Shown here piece by piece: positions 46,991 through 59,960 of a stretch of 64,000 nt of DNA. Numbering within the stretch: the first letter of the stretch is position 1; each line of letters starts with the position of its first letter. Below the pieces are notes generated by a model. It was not told the origin of the DNA and searched no databases. It saw nothing but the letters and a program-made list of their open reading frames with translations. The stretch is from Isoetes taiwanensis (Eukaryota; Streptophyta; Lycopodiopsida; Isoetales; Isoetaceae), in the NCBI GenBank assembly GCA_021234155.1, contig JAJEKV010000148.1:1332289-1396288 (forward strand), given 5' to 3'. Both the position numbers and the translations under genes were made by a program.

Positions 46991-47424
46991 TTTCGCCACT
47001 TGTAGGGGCTAAATTTTGTTTGAGTTTTTAGACCTAAATTCCCAAAGTATTTTTTGATAATATATTATTTTTTCAATTTTGTTGATTCGATTTTGCAGTT
47101 GCATCCCTAATCCAGTCCACCATCCTCTCTTCATTGTCTCGGCTAAAATCAAAGGTTAGTTTTCATTCACCAAGTACCTGCAATAAGTGTTTTTGTTAGA
47201 TCCATGCTACCAAATCCACAGTTGTGCTTATGTCTACATTCAAACAATCTTTTAGTAATCTTAGTTAAAGAATGAAGCACGAATTTGTTTTTTACAATTG
47301 CATCAAGATCATAGAAACTAGAGACCTACTCTGCTCAACAAATTTTGATTGTATTGTTCTGATATTGTCATATTTACTTAAATTGTAGAGAAATTCTTGT
47401 AACTAATTTTTATATGTTGATACA

Positions 47425-50057
47425 GCTATAATAGAGGGAACTTCACAGAAGAGAATAAGTGAATTCTTGGGAGATGCGGCATGCAGGACTAAACGACGGA
47501 TTACAGTATCATCTGCTACCTCCAGCTTCATAGACCAAATTGAAACAGTTAATGAAGGCTACACATCTACGGACGACAAGGACTATGATCCTGCCGAGTT
47601 GACAGAAGACTCACACAATGAGATAGAATGGTGAGAAGATGAATTGCATGGTGTAGACAATGCTAGAGAGAATCATATGCATCTACATAGTGATGAAGTA
47701 GTCCATATGCGAGGACCATACAAGGAGAGGAAGGCTAGCCGATGGGATGCCAATAGAACCTTCAAGAATGATTGGCTTAGAGAGTATCCTTTTATCGAGC
47801 CAGTGGAGGTGGATGGGCGCAAAATGGTAAAGTGTACAATCTGTTCTTGGAAGAACAAAACAGAGAAACTATTACAGCCAAAGAAGAATAATATTGATAG
47901 GCATGTTGGTAAGTTAAAGAAGAAGACCATAGAGGAAGGAGTTAGTAAATATGTTTTTGTTGGTTGGGAAAGTGCTGAGAAGAATGTGCATGCACGTAAT
48001 GCACAATTATACTATAGGCATGAGCATCAAATGAAGGAAAAGAAGAACCGGACAACCAGGATGCATTGTATGTTTAAAAAGGCAGAGATGTTAGCGTTCG
48101 AGGCTAAATACATTCAAATGAGAGTTGTGCTTCATTTGCTCCAGCAAGGGCGACCAATGAAAGATTTTCCAGAGCATGAGATGTTGAATGTAGCACACAA
48201 GCTGCCAAACACTCCAAGGTGCCACTGGTCCAAAAATTCAGATTGGGAATTTGCAACATATATGTCCTTCGTTGCGCTCGAGGATGGCCGATTTAAGATC
48301 ATTTTTGTTGCAGCATACTAATTGCTTGTTGTGTATTTGAATATGTTGCAGGATCTATGTTTTTAGCGTTATCCTTGGACGAAGTTATAGCCAATGACAA
48401 TACATCATGGCTATGTATGCACCTTTATAATGTGATAGATTTTCGCAGAAGATTTTATTTTTTGAGCATCTCAAAGTTGCGTTTAGATTCTACAGCTGAA
48501 ACCCTTTTTCCGGTTGTACAAGAGAAATTGAAAGAGGTTGCGGATCTGAGTTTCAGTGATTGCGCAAGAAAGATGGTTTGTTTTGGTACAGATGGAGCTA
48601 GCGTTATGACATGTTGCAGGAATGGATTAGCAATTAAGTTGCAGACTAGTTTCATGCCTTATATGGTGGCTATTCATTATATGGCGCATCGCACAAATCT
48701 AGCTTTCAAAATTATTTCAAATTTTGCTTGTGTTCAAAAAGTTGAGAATCTTGTACGAGCAGTCAACCAGTTTTATTGCCGCAGTCCACAAGTTTGCTCA
48801 TTTCCAGCAATTTTCAATTGGATTAACTGAGGGGTTGAGATTGCTAAAGGATGTGGAAACTCGTTGGAACTCTATAACCTTGCCTATTCGTAGATTATGC
48901 AATGAATATGTGTCTGTTGTAGGAGCTTGTGCAGAGTTAGCTGATCAGAATGAAGCAGTAGCAATGGAGTTGTTTGTACTTCTTACAGATGTTGAGACCT
49001 TATTATCTCTCTATGCTCTTATTCCGTTGCTCAGGGAGTTAACCTTTTTGATTAAACACGCTCAGGATTAGACCATTTATATCCCAGAGTATTCGATTGC
49101 AAGAAAGGTAGCATGCACAAAGCTTGATAAAATGTATGTTGGAGACGATTGCTTTGACAAAGACGATGACAAAGACGAGGCATTTTATAGATGGCAGAAT
49201 TTGGTTTCCTTGCAGGAAGGAAGGAATTTCTTGGCATACAATGGGAGTGGAGCCTTGTGCATGAATGTAAATGAACAGTACTATCTTGGGCATTATAGGC
49301 AGAGAGGTGGACGAAATAATCATATGCGGAGGATGGAAGTGCAAGCAGCAGATTTTAATTCACTTATTTCAGCCACAAGAATAGAGATGAATTCTGTGGC
49401 AACATGTCTATCCTCTGAGTTGCGATCAAGATTTCCTCGTGATGAACTCTTGGATGCTTTAGGTATTGTGTTTCCTAATTTTTGGAACAATATTACGGCA
49501 CATGAGGTACCTTTTCACAGATTTACCACTAACTTAGGAGTCTTGCGTGATCACTTTTGTGTTAAGCATGTGGTTGAAGGAGTAGAAATTGATGGAATAT
49601 TAAATCTAGAAGCATTGAAAGAATAGTCAGGATTATTCGGGTCTACTATGTATGCTCAATTTGGCCTGTTAGAAGAGCCAATGGAGCAGGGTGCAGTTAC
49701 ACGATTATGGGTTATCTGAAGGCTGCTATAAGCGAGTATATTAAGTTGGCAAATCTAGTTTTGACAATGATTCTTGGTAGCGTGGAAGATGAGCGAGCTT
49801 TCAGCTCACTTTCTTTTATAAAGAATAAGTTGCGAAACAGATTGGATGCAAAATTAGATGTTACCCTGCGTTTATTCAAACGTGAACACTCTTTGGAACC
49901 TTTTCCATTTGACCGAGCTTTTCAAATGTGGAAGGATGCAATGAGTAGAAGAGGAACTACCTCTGTGCATGAGATACGGCGTGATGATGATAATGTTCCA
50001 AACATTCAAGATCAGCCAGAGTTAGATGTCAATGCATGGCATGTTGGAAACCTCTAG
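47425..50057 (+). pseudogene. hAT-family transposase, broken
   Basis: After a possible splice acceptor at 47,424 the frame reads KRISEFLGDAACRTKRR, passes one in-frame stop at 47,632, and continues with a BED-like zinc-finger region (VKCTICSWKNK ... NNIDRHVGK). From 48,357 comes the catalytic region: DEVIANDNTSWLCMHLY, KMVCFGTDGASVMTCCRNGL and YMAHRTNLAFKIIS. A frameshift near 48,770 leads to LLKDVETRWNSITLPIRRL. A stop at 49,069 and another frameshift follow. The C-terminal dimerisation block is at 49,770-49,860: SVEDERAFSSLSFIKNKLRN. The layout matches plant hAT transposases of the ZNF862/DUF4371-like type. At least four disruptions make it non-functional; nucleotide-level preservation is otherwise good, so the insertion is fairly young. 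Confidence 0.85.
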
Positions 50058-51511
50058 AAAAGGTATTTTTTCTGATTTTTATTTTTGCATTTACTAAATG
50101 AATTTTCTAGAAAGTATTTGCAATAGTTTAATACAGTTCTTACAAGTACACGTTGCACACTCTTGAATAGCATAATACATTCTTCAAAACTTATGATTAT
50201 ATTGTACTGCACAGAAAAGCTTGTAACAGTTTTTTGTAATGTCACTCTACATGGCAAAAGCATATCAGCGTGTATCTCTGATCCAATCTTTGTTATTTTC
50301 TAGATACTGCTGGTGTAGACAGATATGCAGATAATGCGCATTTTTATTGGACATGATATGGTTGAAGTGCTGCCAAACAATCATCAAGTAAGCATATATT
50401 CTGAAAGTTAAATACAATGCAAAATCCTGGCAGCAAGCTTGGTCTTAGTATATTGCAGCAAGCTTGGTCTTAGTATATTTCAACAAGCTTTACGTGTCCA
50501 ATCTTGCTATATGATTATCAAAATTTCTTGTACTGCTAGCATCCAGTAGTATGAGATGATGTGAATCCTGTTTCTCTTTTAGCAGGCCTTGTTATACAAG
50601 CAAGGTTAATAGATAGCAGAAACACATGTCAAAACCATTTCTAAGTCTGTGTATTTCTGATATTTGTTTTCTGGCATGCAGGACACATTCAATGTTCGAA
50701 AACAAGAACAAAACCAAAATCGACATTTTATACATGTTTATTGGAACCTGTTTGTTCTACAGTTCTGCTAGGTTGAATCAAACTTTGGTTTCCTTTTTGA
50801 TGATGATGATAACTTTTTGTTTGCTATGAAATTCCTTCTGTTTTGTCAAGTCAAGTTTTCATCTGTATAGGGTTTCTTTCAGCCTAATCGTAAACCATTC
50901 TTTTTGTGGTTCATAAATGGTCGAACCATTATTTTCATGTATTCAGGACACAGATATATGTCTTTAGAAACTCAGAAATAGTTGGACCAAGTGCGATTTA
51001 CATGTTTATCTTTGGATTTCTGATCAGCACTGAAATGGAAATTGGAAGGCTCTATGCTTGAAGCCTGTGCTTTTCTGTGATCCGATCTACAGTTGCAGCC
51101 GATGCTACTGGTTTTGTAACTATCCACTCAAAGATCCAAGTTTTACCTTGTTCAGAGCTTGTTCAGAGTTCACTTGGCTTCTGTTCATCGGCTATTTAAA
51201 ACCTATTTGAATTTTTAATGGTTTGATTTCGACCTGTTCGACCTTATGGTATTTGAGAATTTCAAGCATGGGTTTATGGGTTTATGGATTTATGGGTTAT
51301 TGTTGTTTTTGCACATTTTATAACAGTATGTGTGTATATTTGGGCAGCTCTTGGTATGCAGTGGAAATAATTTGTTTATCTTGATGTTATTGTGCTTTCT
51401 AGTAATTAATGTTTAGACCCATAAAGTTTACCTATGTTTGCTTTAGTTAGGGCCCGAAGGGCCCAAATGTTTTTTTAATATAACAATAACACACAACTAC
51501 CATTCACATTA
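50058..51511. other. AT-rich DNA after the hAT coding region
   Basis: It contains a 25-bp tandem duplication (GCAGCAAGCTTGGTCTTAGT type) at 50,430-50,479. A short GGGCCCGAAGGGCCC hairpin at about 51,450 resembles the end of the 32.9-kb repeat. No gene was seen. Confidence 0.5.
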
Positions 51512-54109
51512 TTTTTTTTTTTTTGAAGAACTGTGTCAGCAATATATTAAAAGAATGGTAATGTTACAAAGCAAGTGAGGAGGAAGGAGAACTGCCCCAA
51601 AGAGACAGTGATACCTCGACACTCCACAACAACTGCAACTCTCTCACTGTACAAACTGGCCATCACCATCTACCACACCCAAGAAGTCCCGCCAAATGGA
51701 AAACTTCCGCTCTACTAATCCCGGGAACACCAAAAAGCTTTATAATAGCTTGTACCTGAGTCGAGGAATCAGAGAGGCCGCAGTCATTGAATCCCCGAAA
51801 GATCCACAACCGCCGCTTCCAAATCAACCACACCAACCAAGCCCGCATACGGATGCAAGGCTTGCTTTGTCGTCTGGCGGCCAAGCACCGGGATATACAT
51901 GAAGCGGCAATTGTTGGCTATTCAATCTCACCAAACAGAGCCACGACCCAATCCTGGGCAACCCGCAAGTGAGGGCATAAAACGCATAATGCTCCACGGT
52001 CTTCGATGAAGGCCACAACAAGGGCAAAGAGGGCTCACACCCGGCCTAAACCGACTCACAAGGACATTCACCTTTTGATCTGGCGGTGCACCACACCGCC
52101 ACAGAAGCACCCGAACCCGGTGGGGAAGTGAGCTCCATGTCCACGCCCAAACCGAAGCGCCATCGAGAACCCGGAAGCTGCAGAGACCACTTGCCCGAAG
52201 GGGCAGAGTGTCATGAATAGCCAACACCCGGTAACAAGACCGCACAAAACAAGAAGATACAACATCGGATGAACCTTCCAAAACGCACCACCACATCACC
52301 ACGAGGGACTATAGGTATGTGTAGCGGAATACTCCCCGCCACTTGTTCCCGGATAGCCGGGCCATCGTCCTTCGAAAAGCGAGCTCGAAGAACTCCACAA
52401 AGCTAGGCGACCATCCCAATACCAATCCTCCAAGGTGAGCCTGGCCGGCTTCGCCTCCAACGGCTGCGCGTCGAGCATGCACGCGGTGGGCAACCAAGGG
52501 CAGAAATGCTTGGGGGTAGAGGAACCCACAAGAAAGGAGAAGAGTGATGATAAACCGAGGCATAATCTAGCTGGAAGAGCACACGCGCCGCGTGATCCCA
52601 AGCCGCCGCAACACCCGTGAGAAAAGGGGATGCATGTGGGAAAGGCGGGAGACCATACAGCGGTGCCGGGGGGCAACTCTACATGCATGAGGCGACTTTC
52701 CAAATGCCACACAATGGCTAAGAGATTGCCACAATAGTGCCGCACCGAGGAGAAGATGCTCCATCTGCGAGAATGCTCCAAATAAACTTAGAGACCAACA
52801 CCTTACTATGCGATTGCCAAATCGAGAATGGCCAAGCCCCCCATCCTCCGGGGGAGACACTTCCACCAAGCCACTTTAACAAAGCCCCTTCATCATCCCC
52901 GCCCACACAAAATTTCGAACAATCTTATCCAAAGCCACGTATCTTACCCTCGAGGAGCTAAACATGAGATGCTGTATACACATGAGTGCTACAAAAATGC
53001 CCGACTTGGCAATAGTGATCCCACACGCCATGGACAACTTGCTACCCTTCCACCAATTGAGGTGTGTTTCGCAACCCCCCGCAAAATCTCATCCACACCC
53101 TCCCCATGGAAACATCCCTCCAAAGGGAATACCCAACGACTTAGTACACACATTACACGGAAGCACCTTCCAAGGGAATAGAGCCAAACAAGGGGGCGGA
53201 GTCAATCTGGGCCCATAATCTGGAGCATTTGCCCCAATAGTGAAGAATGCACGAGGCCAAGGAGAAAGTATCCAACAAACCCTTCACATTCAGCAAATTT
53301 CTCTCTTACGCCACCAAGAAGAGAAAAAGTGTCATCGGGCGAAGCCCCGGTTAATAATCTGCTGACTACCATCCCGCATAAAGCCCATCCACCACCCCCT
53401 CCTCCACCGCGGACCAAAACAATCGAGGCAAAGGCCTCGCCACAATCGTAAACAAAAATGGTGCCAAAGGGCACCCACGGCCTTACCCTACGCCTAAGGA
53501 GAAAAAGGCGGAGGGTTCACCCTGGCACCACCGAAGTAGCGTCGGCGACCTATGCAGCTTCATGGATCTCTCACGTAAAGCGTGGACCCGCCCAACGCTA
53601 ACATCATGGCGCATAAGAACTCCTAAACGGACACTATCATAAGCTTTGGCAAAGTCAAGCTTAAGATAGGCAATGCCTTGACTCGTTCTCTGGCCCAATA
53701 AAGGCCCTCATAAAATTGCAACATTAGTCAAAATGTTCCTCGAGGGAACAAACCCGGTCGCACCTTACTAATGGAAGAAGTCCAACCGGCTTCAACTTTC
53801 GGCCGGGACTTTTCGCCAATAATCTTGTACGTGAGAGGACAACAAGGATATAGGCCTCAATCATTAATAGTAGAAGGTGCTTAACCTTAGGAATCAAGGA
53901 AATGCATGCGGTATTCAAGATCCTATCCATGTGAGAAGGCTGCGGCAACTCAAGATACACACAGTACACTGAGACTCACCCCCTCCCAATAAGTGTGAAA
54001 AGAACTCCACGGGGATGCCATCCGGCCAGGACATTTATCCTTGGCCATGCACATACATGCCTCAGCTAAATCCTCTACGGAGAGCTCACGCTCCAAGCTC
54101 TCCGCGTTG
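51512..54109 (-). mobile_element. LINE, copy B, interrupted at 54,109 by a CACTA element
   Basis: The plus-strand T-run at 51,512-51,524 marks the poly(A) end. Read on the minus strand from 54,109, the RT starts with MAKDKCPG and GIPVEFF-like sequence (partly frame-shifted). It continues with AYLKLDFAKAYDSVRLGVLM (about 53,640-53,690), a connection region with FPHRVRVLLWRC, and a zf-RVT remnant CPCCGLHRR ... SIMRFMP (52.0-52.1 kb). The tail has WKRRLWIFRGFNDCGLSDSS near 51,780. It is the same broad LINE lineage as copy A (shared YLKLDFAKAYDSV and tail). It is rich in frameshifts. The 5' part is missing because homology stops exactly where the CACTA terminus begins. Confidence 0.85.
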
Positions 54110-54560
54110 CACTACAAGGGATGCGTCGGCGTCCAACGGCGTGGCGTCGTCGATGGCAGCCGGATCGTCGTCGTTGATCAGCGACATCGTCGTTCAACGG
54201 CGACAACGTCATTTCGGCGTCGTTCAACGACGGTCATCGAGGCGGCGATGGTCCGGTTGCACTGCGTGGCATGGGTACTGCTGCCAAGGCTGGCAGGCCT
54301 TCGTGTCAAACACGTCAGCTAAACGTCGTTCAACGACGTTTCCAGAAGCCCGGCGTCAGCGTCGGCGTCATGCGTGGAAATGGGCAGTTGCCAAGCTGGC
54401 GGCCTGCGTGTCAAGGCAGCGCCGGCGTGCCGTCGTTGAACGGCGTTACTGCGGCCCGGCGTGTCACGCCCCGCACTGCGTGGCATGGTGCTGGTGCCAA
54501 AGGCTGGCACACTGCGTGTCAAGACCGTCACTTAAACGTCGTTTAACGACGTCACACGAA
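54110..54560. repeat. Left subterminal repeats, CGTCGTT/AACGACG palindromes
   Basis: Many copies of GGCGTCGTT, GTCGTTCAACGACG and GTCGTTTAACGACG (perfect or near-perfect palindromes) follow the CACTAC terminus. Such clusters are the usual transposase-binding regions of CACTA elements. Confidence 0.75.
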
Positions 54561-55129
54561 GGATTTTTTTTTTTTTTTTGCCAAATAAAAACCCTAACCC
54601 TACATCCACGTTATAAGTGGATCCATCGATGCTTCTTTGTTATTCTTATTTTTTGAGTGTTCTTCCCTATCTTGCTATAATGGTCGGCGGGTTGAAGACC
54701 ACCTTCGCGATATGTTCCTTCTAGCGGTAATCCTCCTCCTCCAAGGGAAGACAACTCCGGCCAACCCCCGCTTCTCCGTACGAGAACCCTCCCTTCACCA
54801 TCATTGGCAAAGATGAGTGAAAAGGAGAGCCGATTGCACTAACATCTGGCGTTCCATGCGGGAACGATGGTAGAATGGCTCACCGAGCCAAACAAAAGAA
54901 AGCGACATTAATGGTGGGATAATGATGCAAATGGTTGCATCAAAGCATCGCGTCCTCGGGATGGACATAAGTAATGTATAAGCTTTTTTTTTATGAATGG
55001 AAACAATAAGTTTTTTATCTATTTGTGTTGTCGTTGTATAAGCTTATTTTATGAATGGGAACAATCGGTATTTTTATTTATTTGTGTTATTTGTATTGTA
55101 TGTTGTTTACGTTATGTTAAACAATCCAC

Positions 55130-55320
55130 GGTTGGTCGTTTAACGGCGTTATGATCATTGGCGTCGTTAAGCGGCGTCATGATCATCGGCGTGGCATATG
55201 AGGGGGCATCGAGGCGGTGCAAAAGCGATGTGGCATGCCTAGGTGTCGGTCGGCGTCGGCTTGGCGTCGTTAAGCGGCGTCCCGCGAGCGTCGATAAACA
55301 ACGTCACATATGGCGGGGAA
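55130..55320. repeat. Second cluster of GGCGTCGTTAAGCGGCGTC repeats
   Basis: GTCGTTTAACGGCGTT, GGCGTCGTTAAGCGGCGTC (twice) and CGATAAACAACGTC continue the subterminal repeat family about 1 kb inside the element. Confidence 0.7.
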
Positions 55321-55519
55321 ACGGCCCTTTCGGGTTATTTACTTGTTATTTTTCACTTTCGTTTGTTTTGATTTTTTTTTTTGCGCCCGTGGGTCTTCAT
55401 AAGGTAAGATCTACGCTTTAATCTTTGTGTTAGAGTTAAACACCTCCAAATGCTAATAGATTAGAAGATTGAATCTTGAAAGTATGTTAAAAACTTGAGG
55501 GATGCATGATCAAAGATGC

Positions 55520-55690
55520 TGAAGTGGGTTCCATCCCGAATGGAGAAGACTAAATGTATCGGGTTTATGCACCTCGAGCGAAGTTTCAATCTTCATAGAT
55601 TACAAAAGATTTGAAAGGTTCGTGAATATAAAGGTCTTGGTGCGACTCCATTTCAAATGGAGAGGACTAGATGTATCGGGTTCGGGCACC
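55520..55690. repeat. Imperfect 120-bp duplication
   Basis: The block GACTAAATGTATCGGGTT (variant GACTAGATGTATCGGGTT) occurs twice, preceded each time by AAATGGAGA or GAATGGAGA. In one frame the two copies encode related peptides ending KCIGFMH and RCIGFGH, so this may be coding. Confidence 0.6.
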
Positions 55691-56080
55691 CTTCAATCAA
55701 ATGCTTTCTAAATATCATAAGCGTTGTATGAATCTGAATCTTAAGAATAAACATTTGATAAAATCAGAAAAAAAAACATGGATATTTATAATTATTATAT
55801 TATTACATGGTTTTATTAATATTTTATTGTTTACTAGAAAAACAACATGGACGAGCGTCCGGAAGGAATTTGAGCGTAAAGTGGGGAGAAAGCTTTGAAA
55901 AGTTACATGGCGACTAGCATAAAGAATGTTACCCCAACAATTGCCACAAATAGTCCAATTAGACCCGGTGGACCTAGTCTTCCTAGGGTGGGGTGGTGTG
56001 CATGAAATGAATGCCCCGATGTATGTACCATAAACATGTTTGAATGATTAGTTAACTTTATATCTTGATGTTTTTTTTTT

Positions 56081-56263
56081 TTGCGGTTGTACTTGGTGAG
56101 GCGGTTATATTGCAATTGTTCGATGTGCAAAGGACAAATAAAGCGGATGAGAAAAGCGTCCTCGACCATGTTGAAATATGGTGAATGCGGAACAAATCCG
56201 GTGCTCGGACGCACATGTGGGGTATTCCAGCGAGGTATAATACACGAATCTTATGAGCGATAA
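56081..56263 (+). pseudogene. Cys-rich block preceding the SET-like region
   Basis: The frame reads LYCNCSMCKGQIKRMRKASS then TMLKYGECGTNPVLG. The spacing CxCxxC...T-x-x-x-YG resembles the zinc-binding segment near the N-terminus of CACTA transposase-associated proteins. It is short and isolated by stops; the assignment is tentative. Confidence 0.4.
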
Positions 56264-56639
56264 TCAACTACTCTCATGTACTTGAATCGATGTCTTAACT
56301 TAGTTTGCTTGTATTTTGTTAGGAAGAAATTGAGAATGAAGTGAGCTTCGAAGCGGTATATAGATTTTGGGGTTATGTTGTCATTGGAAGTAGATGATGT
56401 TGATACTATGAATCGTTCATAGAAAACCCTACAAAAAAAAGCCATCAACTTCCTCAAAGAGTATCCCATTCACGTGATAGAACTTCGTCGTGCAATGGCG
56501 TTGCCAAGATTGGAGGGAATGACAATGTTCATCAAAATTGGAATGTACTAGATCATGTCGAAGAAAATAATCTTCCACCTTCACTAGTCCATTTGGTCCG
56601 ACCCTTCTACGGATAAAGATGGTAAGAAATTCAATGCAT

Positions 56640-57163
56640 GGCCTAGAGGCAAGCCAATTATTTATGGGGAGCAATTTACATATTGGGGTGGCGGTACATG
56701 ATTAAAATAGTCGAGGGTCCCGGTGCTGGCACAGGATTATATATTATGACTAGTGTGAAAGTCAAAGATGAATATTTGTTCCTTTAATGCCATATGTAGG
56801 TCACGAATATAACTTCGGACACTTGGCATAAATTGAGTAAGCATCGGTGGCGCATGCTCATCTATGGCCTAAATTCAAATGCCGCGAACAATATCCAAGC
56901 CCGGTGACTACATAAGCTTCACATATATTGATGGTAGATCCCTCGGTTGCATGGAAACCTTCTTTGCTTTTATTAATAGCTCTATCGAGAATCTGAAGCT
57001 ACCAATTGTGAATTTGTCGAGGCAAACAAAGACCAAGAAGAGATTTTTTAGCCGTAAAATTGGCCGGAGATATATCATGGTTTATGCTATAAAAACTTTG
57101 TGTATTGGTGATGAATTGTTCATTGAATATGAATACGGTAGACCAATCTGGGAGGTCCTTTGA
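56640..57163 (+). pseudogene. SET-domain-like segment inside the CACTA element
   Basis: The frame from 56,879 reads YISFTYIDGRSLGCMETFFA then FINSSIENLKLPIVNLS, and after a basic linker RRYIMVYAIKTLCIGDELFI then EYEYGRPIW. This follows SET-domain order: the IDGRxxGN...RFINxS...PN region, then VxAxxxIxxGEELxxxYGxxYW. The canonical N of the GN motif and H of NHS are changed, and upstream sequence contains stops. SET domains methylate lysines using S-adenosylmethionine. Here it is a relic on the same strand as, and 0.4 kb upstream of, the TNP2 coding sequence, inside the element's left boundary. It is either a captured host domain or part of the element's own protein set. Confidence 0.6.
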
Positions 57164-57526
57164 TGATGTACTCAAATTACTCATATAATTTTTTTGTGAA
57201 TGCACCATTTTTCTTCTTCTTCTTGAATTCTTCTTCTTCTTCTCTTGGAATGAGATTGCACATATTGAAGATAAATGTGTATTATATCTTCAATATATGC
57301 TTTGATTATGACATAAAATTTTATATTTGGATTCGTTATTAAATGCTTAAAATTTAACAAACACGGGCTCTCAATGTATGTATCAATCAATCGCATATAT
57401 TTCGTTTAATCGGCGTGCGGGGTAGGCAAGTGGATATAAGACCACATCAAAGCGTCTTGAATTGGCGACATCAAAAGTCATTGCGGATAGCGAGAATTAG
57501 AATACATTGAGCGGTATGGTACAAAC

Positions 57527-59160
57527 ATGGGCACTGCGCATAATGAAGAGTACAATGATGAAGATGAGCAGGAATCTGATGATGAAGATGATGACAATGC
57601 CCCTATGGGCGACTTCATGGAAGTTGAAGAACCCATAGCCGACATGTTAGATGCATTTGGCCCAATCTTCGACAACGACCTAGATGGCGATATAAATACT
57701 CCTAACGATGGTCATGAAGATCCGTTTTTTTATTGGAGGCGCATAAAGCATTATATCGGTGCAAGCATATCTAGATTGGCGACATCTTTATTGATATTAA
57801 ACCTTCAAGCCAAATTCAAATGGAGCAATGCGGTGTTGCGGCTTTGTTAGAGTAAGTACAATTGCAATCACTTGACTTATTGAATTTGTAGTTGAATGTA
57901 TACGTAAAAGATACGTTTTTTATCTGGGTTATTGCAAGAGAAAATACTCCCACAAAGGGAACACTATGCCCAAAAAGTAGCGAAATAAAAATATATTGGC
58001 GACTCTTTGGTTTAGGCTACCATAAGATTCACGCTTGTCCAAATGATTGCATGGTATATTATCGGATGACATCTACAAGAACACGAAACATGCCCTAAAT
58101 GTGGTGCCTCTAGGTACAATGCACGGATGCCAAGGGAAAGACCGTCCCGATGAAGGTGGTTAAGCTACTTTCCATTGATCCCTCGCATAAGGCTATTGTT
58201 TTGATGTGAATCTCTAGCAGCTCATGGGTTGGTGTGCGCTAATCGTCAGTGACAATGTACTCAGCGTGGTTAGTATTTGCAAGCAATGGAAGCATATTGA
58301 TGAAACATGGCGAATTTGGAAGAGCCCGCGAAATCTCAGATTAGGGTTGGCAGCGGATGGTGTTAATCCTTATGGGCGTCAATCGACCCGGCGTGGTCAA
58401 CTTGGCGGTAGTGTTGATCAACTATAATTTACCACAGTGGTTACTCATGAAGACTAGCCATTTAATGGTAGTACTATTAGTTCGAGGGACCGAAGAAGCG
58501 GAAAGTCTAGATCCATATCTGAAAATAGTTATTGATGAGCTTTTGACATTGTGGAGTGAAGGTATTGAAGTTCACGATGTCTCAAAGAGAACTTCGTCTT
58601 TGAGCGAAGATTTACCTTGAAACAATCTTAATGTGGACAACGGCGATTGGCCTGGTTTGTATGAACTCTACGGACTCCAAGTGTGCGGATATGCGGCATG
58701 TCACTTGTGTGGGTTTGAACAGTTGAACTCGCCCGGTCAGCGGCATTGCACAAAAATGTCTATGCAAACTTCAAGAGATATCGCCAATGGAAAAATCGAC
58801 TTCGATCACGTGGGTCAAAAGAGAAAAACATTACCTTGAAGAGCCTCCCAAAAAGGTTGACAATGAGAGATTGGGGTAACATGTGGGATGCATTTGAAGG
58901 AAATAAGGTTAAAGGAATGAAGTGGAAAGCATCCTTCTTCCTTCTACCCTATTGGGCGAATTGAAGATCCATCATCTTCTTGATCCCATGCACATCTTTA
59001 AAAACGTTTCGGCGTCTATTTGGAAGCATGTCACCGGACGTAAGGACACAGCGATGCAGCACGAGAAGATCTACAAGAAGCTGGATCAAAATCTAAAGCA
59101 TGGTTAAATGTCGAAGAAGGAATAAGGCCACAAGTGGATTGGATCGTGCCTAGAAAATGT
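57527..59160 (+). pseudogene. CACTA TNP2 transposase (Transposase_21), broken
   Basis: An acidic leader (EDEQESDDEDDDNAPMGDFM) precedes the transposase proper. YHKIHACPNDCMVYY (about 58,020-58,065) and KCGASRYNARMPRER match the Cys-rich start of TNP2, and WLSYFPLIPRIRLLF follows. At about 58,320-58,380, PRNLRLGLAADGVNPYG carries the DGxNP motif with the first catalytic Asp. Then come YNLPQWLLMKTSHLMVVLL and YLKIVIDELLTLWSEGIEVH. HHLLDPMHIFKN (about 58,970-59,000) matches the CLDxMHxxKN motif with the second Asp. Frames change several times, so the gene is dead. TNP2 cuts CACTA ends during cut-and-paste transposition. Confidence 0.85.
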
Positions 59161-59960
59161 ATGAAACCCGTTTCGAAGCGATCAAGGCAATAAAGACTCC
59201 GACAGGATATATGCATTCGTTGCGTAATTGTTTCTCTAACGAAGGGGAGTTAACTGGGTTGAAATCTCATGATTGGCATAAGATGTTGCAGTTTGTTATG
59301 CCTATTGTTCTGAGGGGTCGTCTCGCCGACGGTCCACTACATGCAATATGTCTCCTATCAGAGTTTTCGAGGTTCGATGCAGTTTAGAAAACACTTCGAT
59401 CTTTGAACTCTCACTTAACTTTTTTCTTTCTTAAATCATATTTAGATGGATTACAAGGAAGGAGATACCGACAAATGAAATTGCGGACATGCGAACTAAG
59501 GTCGTTGAGGCATGTTGTATGCTAGAGAAAGAATTCCCAACAAGTTTTCTGGACATACAAACTCACTTACTAGTGCATTTAGTGGGCCGAAGTAGAGCTT
59601 GCGAGGCACAACAAATCCTAGATGGATGTTTTATATAAGCGGCTTTACGAAGGTCCTCAAGGACTTAAAATGCGTCGAGAAAGCAAGGCGAGGAGGGTTG
59701 CATGGCGAGGGTTGGTTGCACGAGAGTCATTATTCTATGTCCTTAGAGTTCTTGGCGATCTACACCCCAATGCTCCACGATTATGGACCCGATGAAGACA
59801 CTCCAACTATAGTTGGAGAAGTTCGAAGGAAGACCCGCGAGAAGAAATTGTTCACACTAGAAGAACAGGGCAAAAAGTCAATAAGTTTCTCATCTACAAC
59901 TCCACTCCCATGGAGAAATGGATAAAAAAAAATACGAGGAAGAAAAAATAAAAGAGATGA
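59160..59960 (+). pseudogene. DUF4218 domain of the CACTA transposase
   Basis: GLKSHDWHKMLQFVMPIVLR followed by GRLADGPLHAICLLSEFSRF matches the GLKSHDxHxLLQxLLPxxLRG opening of DUF4218. CMLEKEFPTSFLDIQTHLLV (about 59,517-59,580) is the second conserved part. It sits immediately downstream of TNP2, as usual. Confidence 0.8.

Noticed and set aside
48455-48655. Minus-strand frame within the hAT transposase
   Set aside because: It is antisense to the catalytic region, with no independent support.
51696-53218. Plus-strand frames rich in Pro, His and Thr
   Set aside because: These are shadows of LINE copy B, which is coded on the minus strand.
54588-54603. AAAACCCTAACCCTA, telomere-like
   Set aside because: Only about two telomeric units within subterminal repeats of a CACTA element; no array.
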